A DNA stretch of 64,000 nucleotides, taken from Polytrichum commune. Its lineage: Eukaryota > Streptophyta > Polytrichopsida > Polytrichales > Polytrichaceae. The notes under the pieces are model-generated. The model was not told the origin of the DNA and searched no databases. It saw only the letters and a program-made list of their open reading frames with translations. Positions 35,959-46,477 of this stretch are shown here, piece by piece. Every line of letters begins with the position of its first letter. Position 1 is the stretch's first letter. The translations under genes and the position numbers were made by a program. The stretch is taken from positions 1,304,501-1,368,500 of the forward strand of contig OX485807.1 in NCBI GenBank assembly GCA_950295325.1. The letters are read 5' to 3'.

Positions 35959-36816
35959 TGTCGATGTTAAAGATTTTTTTGTGTCAAATCAGGGGTTGAT
36001 ACAGTAAAATGTATTGAGCACTTGATTGATTTCTAGTAATTATATGTCGATTAAATATAGAAAATCCCATTACAAGTAAGGTAGATAGGTTTAAAATGTG
36101 GGCCATTCCTTTTTTTGTAAAAATAAATAGGGGCTTTGAAAATTAGGATCCTAGGATGTATGTATAGTAGGATGAATTTGGTATGCATCCCTCACGAGGG
36201 ATGGATAAAAAATGGTTCATTGTTTGCCCAAAAATGGATGAAAATCGTTGCGCCCAGTATTGGATGTCTTCCCACATTGCCGTTTGTTAAAAACACATAA
36301 GGTTTGTTTCATCCTCGAGTCCGCTATGTTTTGGGCAACTTTTTGTTGAAGCTCCTCCTTGTTGAAGTTTATGGTAACAAAGTCTAGCAAGTATACCGTA
36401 GCTCTTGAGAAGCATGGGCAGAAAATAATTAATTGTAAAGGTGCCTAATTTTTTGGGATCCTAATTTCATTGAGTGTCCAAAAAAAAGGATAACATTCAA
36501 AGAGTGCCTAAAATCACAAAATCGCCATAGATGAAATTAGGAAAATCATCCATGAATTATAGAAATGACTTGGATGAATGTCTAACATATTTTAAATTAT
36601 TTTTTAATATGCCCAATTTTAGAATAATATCTTCCATAAATACCTAACTTTCGCACTTTAATTAATTATTAGGTACAAAGGTGCCCAAGCTGCTAGAGAG
36701 CTGTGATATTCACTTCGCCATTTTCTTCACTGGGTTGGCGTTTTGATCCTTATTGGTGCCACATGTGCATGTCTCACCTTTCCAATTCACCCACCTTCAT
36801 ACATAGCTGAGCTCAG
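35959..36816. other. AT-rich region without recognised gene
   Basis: I see no coding capacity, RNA gene or repeat relationship with the rest of the window. Confidence 0.4.
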
Positions 36817-37066
36817 GGTTCGGGGGGAACCGGCTGTTAGTTACAGATGAACCGGTTGAGTTTGAGAAATAACCGGTTGAGTTTGAGAAATAACCGGTTG
36901 AAGTTGGAGACTTCAGGAGAATTACCGATCATTTTAGAGGAATCTATGGAAGCATATACCTGAAATGAATAAAGCACGACCAGAAGATGTCAACATGTAA
37001 GTGATTAGATTTAGAATCACTAGGATCTTGACCGACTGACTGTGCCCAACAACTTCCCGGGCACTG
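36817..37066 (+). repeat. AACCGGTT-type interspersed repeat, copy 2
   Basis: Homologous to 13681-13918. It carries a local tandem duplication of a 22-bp unit containing AACCGGTTGAGTTTGAGAAA, so three AACCGGTT palindromes occur within about 50 bp (36850-36905). It ends close to the start of block P copy 2. Confidence 0.75.
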
Positions 37067-38400
37067 GTCGAGCTGTGTCTACACACCCAGGCCTCAACTG
37101 TCGGTACCACGTCGCTCAGCACACATACGGAGCACCCTCACCAGCATGATCCACCCACCCACTACAGGACACCATCGCTGCCGACCAACATTCACAAAGC
37201 CTGTTGCCGCACCTCAGAACAATGCAACAATTCCGCGCCAAATGGGGCTTTCATTTCTTTGTCTTCTCCGGATCCAATGCCCTGTCACCCCGCCCTGACT
37301 CATGAAAAGCTTCAGACACCAGCATGTGCCTGTCCTCGAACCAATGTCTACATAGAACAGGCGTAATCCATTGTCACAGCTTTGAAATTTTCTCTCTGCC
37401 TCACTTTGGAAGAATTAACATCAGTGTATGTGAGCAATGGTATCAGGTGAATGCCGTTCCCATACTATGTTTAATCCCCTTCGGAGTCCCCGACCGGATG
37501 CAGCCTAGCTGCTAAAATCAAGCAGCCCTGAAGTGATTTCAAAAATCCTCATCTCTGCCAAAATGAATCGCATTGCCTGCAATCAGGTTGCGCTTAATTA
37601 GTCTAACCTCTGCCGTTTTTAACCCTGTCTCACCTCCAACACATGCTTCACTGGGAATTGTTAATTTTGATTTTTCTCTGTTTATTCAGTTGTTACCAAT
37701 TACCTCCAGTACTGCCATTCAACCTGCAACCATCACTCCGGCTCCAGGGAGAGAATGTAGGTTTCGAATGCCACCTGTAAGCTAAAGCAGGGGCCTACCA
37801 TCCAACTACAAATTATGATATATCGGGCCCTACATATTCATTGGATATAAATGTAAGTTCATTTAGTGCTCTTTGTTTTGTGTTGATGCTTCACTGTGCA
37901 TACTCTCCCTAATCACAATACCTAATGCTCACATATTCTCACTCATCTTGGCCACAATTATTGAATAGCGAATTCTCTGCCACCTACTGTACTTACATTT
38001 CTTAATATTGTTTCAGGTGCATCATAAATTTCAAAATTGGAATGTGAATTTTATGTGGTTCATCTGACTTCTTTGGAGTAGTGGTTGGTTTGGAGGATGT
38101 AGCGATTTCATAGCATTTGTGTCAGCAATGCTTATATATCATTCTCCTCAAAGTCCAAGAATCTCTTTCATAATCCTTGCAGTACATCAAAGAAACGTCT
38201 TCATTGCTGGAGGTGCCTATATTGGATGATGATGTTGACCACTTTATGGTTCGACTAAATCGTACCGCAGCCGCAGCCTTGCATTGCTTTAGGGTATGCA
38301 ACAACATTAATTCCAATGACACTGCACTTGGGTATTGGATAAAATCACGTTCCACAACTTGCTTCTCACAGTTTGTCTTGGAGGTATACGACGATGATAG

Positions 38401-38776
38401 GTGGTCATTGTTTTCCCGATAACCAAAGACTTTGTGCTTCAGCTCTCAAACCAATTACGCCCCTACCTCCAAAAGAATAACGCAGCGTGCTGCCTTGCAA
38501 TATCTACATTGTTTAGGGTTGCTTGCACTTTATTCAAATTGGCCCAAGATTCAAGTATGACTTTGTGTTTGGAATTATTTGCAATGGGTGTATCTATTGT
38601 TTTCAATGTCATTCACAAAACCTGCCATGCTATTAATATAGCATTGAGGCACGAGATTTTGTAGCCTACTGATCAACGTCTTTTACAGATTTGAAATGAA
38701 TTTAAGATATTGTGTGGCTTGCCATCCATGGTTGGTGCAATAGATGACACTCATATATCTCTATCCAAGCCTAGGG
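38401..38776 (+). pseudogene. PIF/Harbinger transposase fragment, copy 2
   Basis: Same fragment as 1263-1640. Here the GAIDDTHISL segment retains the first catalytic Asp codon (GAT). It is still truncated after this motif and interrupted by a stop at about 38664, so it is not functional. Confidence 0.6.
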
Positions 38777-38788
38777 TAGGGCCCAAAG

Positions 38789-38922
38789 AGGAGAGATGGG
38801 GTTGCATCCCATTTGAACCAATGACAAATATATATGAACTTTGGGTCTGTGTGCCTAATGTTACAAATTGGGTGGAAGAAAGGTCTTGAGTATAACAACC
38901 TCAAGATCTCAAATTAGAACTT
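38789..38922 (-). pseudogene. DUF247 C-terminal relic, block P copy 2, split
   Basis: The tail relic homologous to 1651-1855 is broken here by the element at 38923-40097 and resumes at 40098-40175. Already nonfunctional before that insertion, since copy 1 shares the decay. Confidence 0.6.
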
Positions 38923-40097
38923 CACATGCAACTTCCAACCGTGTCCCATGGGAAGAACATGGGACATACCCCTTAAATCCCATGGGTTACAATGTTATAG
39001 ATGGGAAGTTTGTATGTCCCATGATAGAGGGGAATCATCATGGGACAACCCAAAGTGAGATGCATCAAATATGAGAATTTGTTTCATCTCACAGTTGTCC
39101 CTCTCAATCAAAGGGACAATTTCAACTTTTCAATAATGGGAATGTAATAATTTTATTTCAAAACATGATGGCCCCTCCACACTTGACTCTATCTCCGCCG
39201 GTTTAGGGTTTTTACTTTGACGATGAATAACATATCATTGTGAGCTCCAAAACAATTTGACAAGTGACTACAACGTCGATTTGGATTTTCTAATCATCTC
39301 ATACTAATTGCATGTTTATTATTAAATGTCCATGAAAGAATGTACTATCTTTGTTCCATTTTAGAGATCTTGTAGATCTAATCTAGATCTAGATGTGAGT
39401 CATCTTCATAAGTAATTACCAATGTGTGAGAGAGAGAGGGAATTACTGCCTACAAGTGTTTTTCATTCATCCAACAAGAAGCCTTGAAATAGTAAAAAAG
39501 CCTCAATTTGCTATTTTAAGTCATTTAGACACTGGATTTAGGTTCAAAGACCCCAAATTAGTCTAGTCCAAATTATTTGAGACGAATCCACCAAAAATCT
39601 ATAAGGGACAAGTTTTTATGTTGAATGGAGGAGAGGTATTTTAATTTCTACATTCTACATTACAAGGTAAATGCCGGCTTTACATATAAAGTGCTTAAAA
39701 GCCCTCAAATTACACATGTAACGTGCAATGATTTGGTGGCTAAGGTGATGGAGTTAGGGTGGTGAGATCATAGATTTGAATTTTGCCAACACCCCTATGT
39801 CTTAACTTGTAGGTGGGAAAGGCTTAATTATAGGTTAGACCAAGTATATGGGATGTATATGATTACTAATTTTTTGAAATTTCCCTTTGCAAAATCTCCC
39901 AAGTAGCATATTCCCATCATCCATACAAAATGTCCCATCTACATAATTACACATGTCCCATGTATAACTACACATTTCCATTATCAATCAAGGGTTATGA
40001 GCAAAATTTCCACTATTTCCACATTTCCTTCCAAGCCTTATCAATCACGGGACATGAAAAGGAATTATGGGAAATTTTCCCATTGGGACACCATGTG
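38923..40097. mobile_element. Nonautonomous CACTA-like element
   Basis: A 1,175-bp insertion has inverted ends CACATG...CATGTG and a 3-bp target duplication CTT (38920-38922 and 40098-40100). It is precisely absent from block P copy 1 (near 1784). Both subterminal regions are packed with GTCCCATG/CATGGGAC motifs in both orientations. Short ends, a 3-bp duplication and subterminal repeats are features of CACTA (En/Spm) elements, although the end is CACAT and not CACTA. A tRNA-like stretch at about 39727-39800 is too weak to call a SINE. No transposase is encoded. Confidence 0.7.
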
Positions 40098-40710
40098 CTT
40101 ATTTCCTCAAAGCGTTCCATATTTTATCACTTTTGTCAATGCCAAGGAAAACTTTACTTGAGGTCAAATTTCAATTTGGGTGATTGTTATAGTTTGAGGC
40201 TAAAATACGTGTCAATGGGGGTATCCATGCAAAATATCCTTTCAAATGAGATATGCTTAATTGGAGGCCCTTACATAGTTATGCATAGTTTATTGCAAGA
40301 GGGTCATAATGAATCTACCAACATAAAAAGTGCTATTTATAATTTGAGAGGAAATATTCGCATGCAAGTGTACCTCTCGTTCATCAATATTAACAATAAT
40401 ATATGTCTTTTATGTATTTGTGATTAATTCATTTCAAACATAATCACATTCAACTAATTTGGGGGCTTTCAAGCTAATTCCCCAAACTACAAATTATTGA
40501 AAAATTGTAACTATGAGACAATCCAAGACTCAAATTTTATCAACCTTAAGATAAAGAAGTGAATCAAATCTACATTTCAACATTTGACCTTGCTTAAGTA
40601 TTGTCATTAAAGTTCTTTAGGAATGCAAGTTTTTTCTCTAGGTTGGATAGAACAAGTTTCTATAGGAGCTACAATAGTTGTAAAAAATGGATGAGATCCA
40701 ATGGAGTCAT

Positions 40711-41436
40711 TCATGATAGTCCAATTTTATGTTGATCATCGCGTTGCCGGAGCAACACGACAACGACCCGAACCATACTAGGCAACTATGCCCTCACATT
40801 GGGCCAATGCCCATGGAGGCCATGGCGTTCGGCCTCAGGTGGGTCTGCCTCACCCATATAAGCCTCTAGGACTTTTGGCAGGGCCCCTACCCCACTGTCA
40901 AGAGACCTTTTGTCTCTCTACCAAGAGTTGGGGCCAAGTAGACATTTCCCTTAGCCCCCATCAGCTTCAAGAGAGCATAACTTTCTTGTATCACCTCTGA
41001 TGCTAACAAGAGACCACTTCATCGGCATTCATGGTTCAAGTAGATGCCAATGGACTCCACACTTGTCCCATTCAGCCAAGTATTGAGTAAGTTATGCCTG
41101 TTCAAACCTTGGCAGTCCCGGGAGCCACTCCAAGGCCACTAGTGTCCCAGGACAACGCCCCACTTAAATTGCCATATCTCTTAGATCACACCTCCAGTTG
41201 AGGTGATCTTGAACATTCTAGAATCGGCACGCCATAAGCTACTGATAGCTGACGGCCTTACCTTTGTGACTCCTAGTCTTCGTGGGTGGGAGGTGTTTCC
41301 AACGCCCGGGGCCCTCACCCACACTAGGATCACTTGGGCCTTCTCACCAACGGCGCCACAAGTCCCGGGTGTCACTCCGGGTCCCCCTTGTGCCCATGTT
41401 GTTTCAAGCATTCCTCATGGAGAGGTACACGACACT
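40711..41436 (+). repeat. LTR-like repeat (family gamma), with TATA motif
   Basis: This GC-rich repeat matches 52230-53000 in inverted orientation and 2405-2643 at its left end. CATATAAG at 40855-40862 is a plausible TATA box. A CCCGGG-rich segment follows, centred on a short CCCGGGTGTCACTCCGGG-like inverted motif. Likely an LTR. Exact ends and target duplications were not found, so it may be truncated. Confidence 0.55.
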
Positions 41437-43030
41437 CACCTCCACAAAACGGAGTCGATGCCCTCATCGACTATACTCGTAATCGACACACCATTTCTCA
41501 AGGTACCATCCTCTATGGTGGGGCATTGTGTTTACCTTAGGGTGCGACCCCCACAATGCATCTTCAAATTTGGCATAGTCCCAAAGGTGTCGTTCCTAGG
41601 TGGTATGTTTGCGACTTTGGATCTCTCCTCCAAGGACCTAACTTACACTATACGCACCTACTTTGGGACTCACTTAGGTTGCCTCTCTTTTGGGTTTTCC
41701 CCCTTTAGGTTGCACTAGCCTAACATGACACATCTAGGCCGGACCTCAATGCTTTCACCAAGTTGTCTCGGTTGCAACTCCGAAATGGCTTTCCATTGTT
41801 AAGCCACGCTTCGATCGCATGTGGGTGATACCAAGTCCCACCCAACTCGGTTCCCACTTTGCTTTTTCAAAACATGGGTTCATAACTCCCATGCGCCAAC
41901 TCTCGTTAGCTCGTGGATTGCACTTTTATGAGGACGCGCCATCACCTTGCCCCCGCCCGGACAAACCCATGATTAAGAAGTTTCTTAGTTTTATCCAAGG
42001 CCCCACCAAGCCATGGCCCCCAATTACTCGGCTTACCCAACCTAGTTTGGCGTGTCTATTTCCCCTCTTCCACTAACCAAGCACAAGTACAAGATTAGGA
42101 CCTCATCTTGTACTCTTTTCTTTGCACCACTAAAGTTGAACTTTATTGCCTTAAGCTAAAGGACAAGTACATGTTGTGGAGCGCTTTGCCTCCAAGCTAA
42201 GTGTGCTACTAGCATCTCTCCCCCAGTAAAGGAGATTGATGTCCTCATCAATGCGTACGCTTCATTTTATTGGAACCTCTAGCCCTAGTTTCTTCAAAGT
42301 GCTCCACCCATTCTTTGGCGTTAACCATGTCTCTTGCCTCTACCTAAGCGGGCTTTTTCTCATTGAACACTATATTCGTTAATCATAGACTTTGGAAAGT
42401 CTCAAAATAAATTGGACCCATAGTTTTGGATGCGAATATTGTGAACATTGGGAACATTGGGAACATAAGGAACAATGGCAACATATGGAACAATGACAAC
42501 ATTATATTTTTAAAATCCATATGTGATGAATATATATGTTTCTAAATATAGTAAATATCTAGATGATAATCAAAACTATGCCAAACACAATATTTCAATG
42601 ACACAAATTCACAATTATTTTGTATTTTTGAACGAATCGATAAATAACCATTTATTTTTATATCATAGACTCTTGGATGCATATCCCAAATATAAAGGTC
42701 TTATCCAATTATGGTTGAATTGAACGGCACATCCCAAATACAATAATACTTAAAATAATTTGACAATGTTAATAAGAATTTGCAAATTAGCATCTGCAAT
42801 ATTATATAGTTTTGTATTTCACATATGTACAAAAAACATATGAAAAACATTTAATAGCGTATGGGAAGTTAGATTCCACATCTGTAAAGTAATACAATCA
42901 TGCAATATAATTGTAATCTATAAAATTTCTATAAAGTGTGCCTAATATAGTATCAACCCCAATGTCACATATTTCACGAAAAACAAAGATACATTTTAAA
43001 TAACTATGGTCCCGACCTATGTCAATATCA
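41437..43030. other. Retroelement-like region, then AT-rich DNA
   Basis: Up to about 42360 the composition continues the gamma repeat and includes CTCTCCCCCAGTAAAGGAGA, which resembles text common in plant retrotransposons, but no gag or pol frame can be read. From 42430 to 42510 there are degenerate GGAACAT/GGCAACAT tandem units. The rest is AT-rich without recognised features and forms the 3' flank of the minus-strand reading frame at 43031. Confidence 0.4.
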
Positions 43031-43858
43031 TTATCTATCTTCAGCTTCAGTTTCATTTCCATTCTTGACATTATTTTCTGCAGCAGCAATACGTGCCAAT
43101 TTGTCTTTGGCAAAATCTATATGTTTTTGGGGGATGGTCATTGTCTCTGATTTGGAACCTTTGCATGGTTTCCAAATACAAAGTATGATATCCGTGTTTA
43201 TCCAAACCTGTTTATACGCCGAGTCCATTATCCACTTGAAACCTTTTTTGGTGTCCCACCCTAAATATGTGCGGAGTACATTTTGATCTTTGGTGCTTGG
43301 ACGACAATATTCCACCTCAATTTGATGAAAATTTGGGCTAGTTGGAACAAAATTTGATGATGACAATGCTTTCACCAACCAAATCGGTTTAAGGTGCTCC
43401 TCATCTCCAAGATGTACGAGGACCATATAACCTTCATAGCAATCAGCAGCCACACGAAGAGAGAATCTCCAACTAGGAGGCACTTCCAATGGATCCAAAG
43501 AATTCAAAATGCACATCCCAACATTTTCCTCCCCAAGGGAATTTGCATCAATACAATCCTTAGGATTCGAGTTCCTACAAACACCATCGGCCACGGGAAC
43601 GCCACAACCATTGACTAGGACAACATTAAGATCAACCCATTGTTCCCATGAATAACCCTCACATGGTGGAAGAAATTCGTCCTCTTCATTGGCAACACCA
43701 ATTATAGTTTCATGTTCCACGACAACTTCAAACTTGCTACTATAGCTTGACACTTCCGAAGACAACTCAAACGCACTATCACCGGCGTTGGAATCTATGG
43801 CCACTAGAAGAGAGCCGAATGAAGAGTATGTCAAAATATCCCATTCAATAAATTTCAT
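43031..43858 (-). CDS. Unrecognised 275-residue protein, possibly transposon accessory
   Basis: A clean ATG-to-stop frame of 275 residues in a region otherwise full of broken genes. I do not recognise the family with certainty. Residues about 143-231 have a compact pattern: a YMVLVHLGD turn, PIWLVKAL, FHQIEVEYCRP, YLGWDTKKGFKW and VWINTDIILCIWKP. This alternation of strands and aromatic residues is like an SH3-type barrel seen in some transposon-encoded proteins (inference). The N-terminal third is acidic and Ser-rich. The C-terminus is charged. It lies downstream of, and on the same strand as, the MULE relic (46478-50089) and could be a second gene of that element or of the palindrome-bearing element at 43938-44690. 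The palindromes sit directly in its promoter region. Confidence 0.55.
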   Translation of the reverse strand: MKFIEWDILTYSSFGSLLVAIDSNAGDSAFELSSEVSSYSSKFEVVVEHETIIGVANEEDEFLPPCEGYSWEQWVDLNVVLVNGCGVPVADGVCRNSNPKDCIDANSLGEENVGMCILNSLDPLEVPPSWRFSLRVAADCYEGYMVLVHLGDEEHLKPIWLVKALSSSNFVPTSPNFHQIEVEYCRPSTKDQNVLRTYLGWDTKKGFKWIMDSAYKQVWINTDIILCIWKPCKGSKSETMTIPQKHIDFAKDKLARIAAAENNVKNGNETEAEDR

Positions 43859-43937
43859 GGATAGTCCTAATGCTTATTGTCAATGAAACACAATGTGGGC
43901 AATAGTGGCTTTCATGGCGTGGAAACAAAGACATATT

Positions 43938-44690
43938 GGTATACGAAAGTGTGTCCGTATACCTCCATGTAACAACATTATCAGTGCAAGCACACGCGCA
44001 TCCGGATACATATGTCTGTTGATAGTCGGCGTAAAGGTTCAGGCAACAAAAACACCAGAGGTTTATGAACGCGCATCCGTAAATCTCATCGTGGTCAGAG
44101 AGGTCAGTGTCAAGTGTAAAGGCTTTGGCAAACTATACAACATAGGTTTACGGATGCGTGTCCGTAAACATCCGTATGTCAAAAGTCAGTGTTGTCTTAG
44201 ATATAGAGGTTTAGGGAACCAAGAGGTCCATGCGCAACTTACATGTATACCTAGGCCTTACGACAACACGAATTTGAAGAGGATAACATACGCGCTTCCT
44301 ACTGTGTTTTAACAATGTCAAAATTTTCTACTATGACACATAGGGTGATGTAGGTTTAGGGACGCGAGTAGGTTTAATGACATGATGTAGGTTTATGGAC
44401 ACAATGCTCAAGGCAATAGAGGTTCAATTTGCCAAGAGGTTTAAGGTTTACGGAGGCGCTTCCGTAAATTTCCATGACACTACAATCTCATTGCTATACT
44501 GTACATGGCACATAGTCATGATGTCAGTTTAGGTTCCATACCGAACCATGGCACCAGAGGTATGCAGGTTTACGGACGCGCGTTCGTAAACCTCTGTATC
44601 TTATTACTAACTCAACTATAATGCTCAAAACAATAGAGATTCAATAAACCAAGAGGGTTAAGGTTTACGGACGCGCGTCTGTAAACATCC
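43938..44690. promoter_or_regulatory. Array of GGTTTACGGA...TCCGTAAACC palindromes
   Basis: At least six imperfect to near-perfect palindromes of about 26 bp (half-site GGTTTACGGA, GC-rich centre such as CGCGCG) occur at about 43938-43966, 44067-44085 (partial), 44144-44176, 44445-44469, 44567-44592 and 44661-44686. The last and the third from last sit in direct repeats with a 216-bp period that share a preceding AATGCTCAA...CAATAGAG segment. They are immediately 5' of the minus-strand frame starting at 43858. They could be binding sites for a dimeric protein, for example transposase subterminal sites or an operator-like promoter element. Confidence 0.75.
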
Positions 44691-44740
44691 GTTATTTGCG
44701 GCGGCATAATAGGATTTGTACCTGCACAAAATAAAAACCC

Positions 44741-46101
44741 AGCACACTACAAGGGTCCAGGGAGCGCAACCCACATCCGAGATGCAAAAAGAGTCCCTTG
44801 GTGAGGGGATGTCCCCTTAAGTAGTGATCGTTTTCCCTTGGATCCGTTTTTCGACGTAGGATACTATCCACCAACTATGTTCTAAAAATAAAAACCTACG
44901 ATTACTACATTCCATGTGCCATCCTTATAATAGAACGTGTATTCATGGTGGACAACATCCATAGACCATGAGTCCACATAATGACAAAAGCAAAAGGCAT
45001 CTATTGGCTAATAATATATGAGCATTATACATTATTGAGAGGTGGTTTTTAATATTGAAATGCCTAATATTAAGAATTTATTGTAGAATTAGTAGACAAA
45101 AATTATAGAATCATGGAAAAAATCGACCACAACAACAACAATAGTACATCGAATATAAATATATATCTATATATCTAAAATTAAAATAGAAAAATATTTT
45201 ATTGTTTTGCATACAATGTAATGATATTCATTACAATATCATGTTAGCTCATGTCATCTTGCATTTAATATTGCAATTACATTGACGACCACCCTACCAT
45301 CCAACATGTTTAATCTACCCACCTATACATACCTATACATAATTGTATTAATAGATATAGAAAACTTAAGCGCCTAGACGCCATGAAAGTAGCACATCTA
45401 TTGTCCTAGTTATGAGTTGAATTAAAATGAATATTGTCAATTTTCTCTTTAAAACTTAGGGCCCCCTTGAGTACATCAACATTTACTTCAAAAAAAATGT
45501 AATAGCCTTCTTTATGTACTATATGTGAGAGAAAACATTTTTTAGTACCTCATGTACATTATGTACGGTAATGACTCAAACAATACCAATTCTTACACTC
45601 ATTACAGTGAATTGTAGTGAATATCATTACATTGTATGCAAAACAATAAAATGTTTTCTATTTTAATATTACATTATATATATTTATATTCGATGTACTA
45701 TTGTTGTTGTTGTGGTTGATTTTGTCCATGATTCTATAATTTTTGTCTACTAATTCTACAATAAATTCTTAATATTAGGCATTTCAATATTAAAAACCAC
45801 CTCTCAATAATGTAGAATGCTCATATATTATTAACCAATAGATGCCTTTTGCTTTTGTCATTATGTGGACTCATGGTCTATGGATGTCGTCCACCATGAA
45901 TACACGTTCCATTATAAGGATGACACATGGAATGTAGTAATCTTAGGTTTTTATTTTTAGGACATAGTTGGTGGATAGTATCCTATGTCGAAAAACGGAT
46001 CCAAGGGAAAATGACCACTACTTAAGGGGACATTCCCTTACCAAGGGACTCTTTTTGCATCTCAGATGTGGGTTGCGCTCCCTGGACCCTTGTAGTGTGC
46101 T
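44741..46101. mobile_element. Long-TIR element (about 490-bp arms)
   Basis: The left arm (44741 to about 45237) and right arm (about 45613 to 46101) are inverted copies with few mismatches, starting AGCACACTACAAGGGTCCAG. The spacer is about 375 bp, noncoding and AT-rich. Such arms are typical of nonautonomous Mutator-like elements, but a CACTACAAGG motif within the end also recalls CACTA elements. No direct target duplication is visible. It lies between the MULE relic and the palindrome array. A minus-strand frame at 44692-44874 overlaps the arm and is spurious. Confidence 0.85.
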
Positions 46102-46117
46102 TAGGGAAGCTAGCATG

Positions 46118-46175
46118 TGAGCGTTGAGCGGTGAGCGGTGAGCAGTGAGCGGTAACATGTGAGCAGTGAGCAATA
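46118..46175. repeat. GTGAGCGGTGAGCAGT tandem repeat
   Basis: Short degenerate tandem units of the type GTGAGCRGT lie just outside the right arm of the long-TIR element. Confidence 0.8.
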
Positions 46176-46477
46176 AAATGACCAATAATAGGATTATAAA
46201 AGAAACTATTCCAATATAGTTTGATTATATATTATGAGAATAACATTTTGGGCAAACAAAATATTTAACTTGGCCCTATTACCATGGATTTCAAAAGGTT
46301 TTCCGATCCACGGTTTAGGCATTTTATTGAAATGTCTAGAACTTTATTGTGGCAAACAACTAATATGTAGTTGGATCTATAGTTTGCACTACATACATTT
46401 CATATGGATATACACATATATTTCTATATATGCAAAAATGACGAATAATTGCGTCCATGCCCTGCACCCCTATGCCA

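Larger units (their letters stand above)
37146..40710. repeat. Block P, copy 2
   Basis: A direct duplicate of 1-2404 with only scattered substitutions and small indels, except for a 1,175-bp insertion (38923-40097) that copy 1 lacks. The left edge of homology is at or before 37146. The limit in copy 1 is the window edge. Confidence 0.93.

Noticed and set aside
39727-39800. tRNA-like stretch inside the CACTA-like element
   Set aside because: The B-box-like GATTTGAATTTT is too degenerate and no poly-A or duplicated target supports a SINE.
41203-41718. 171-codon frame in the gamma repeat
   Set aside because: No retroviral-type or host domain. The matching region of the inverted copy (52230-53000) does not keep the frame past the end of homology.
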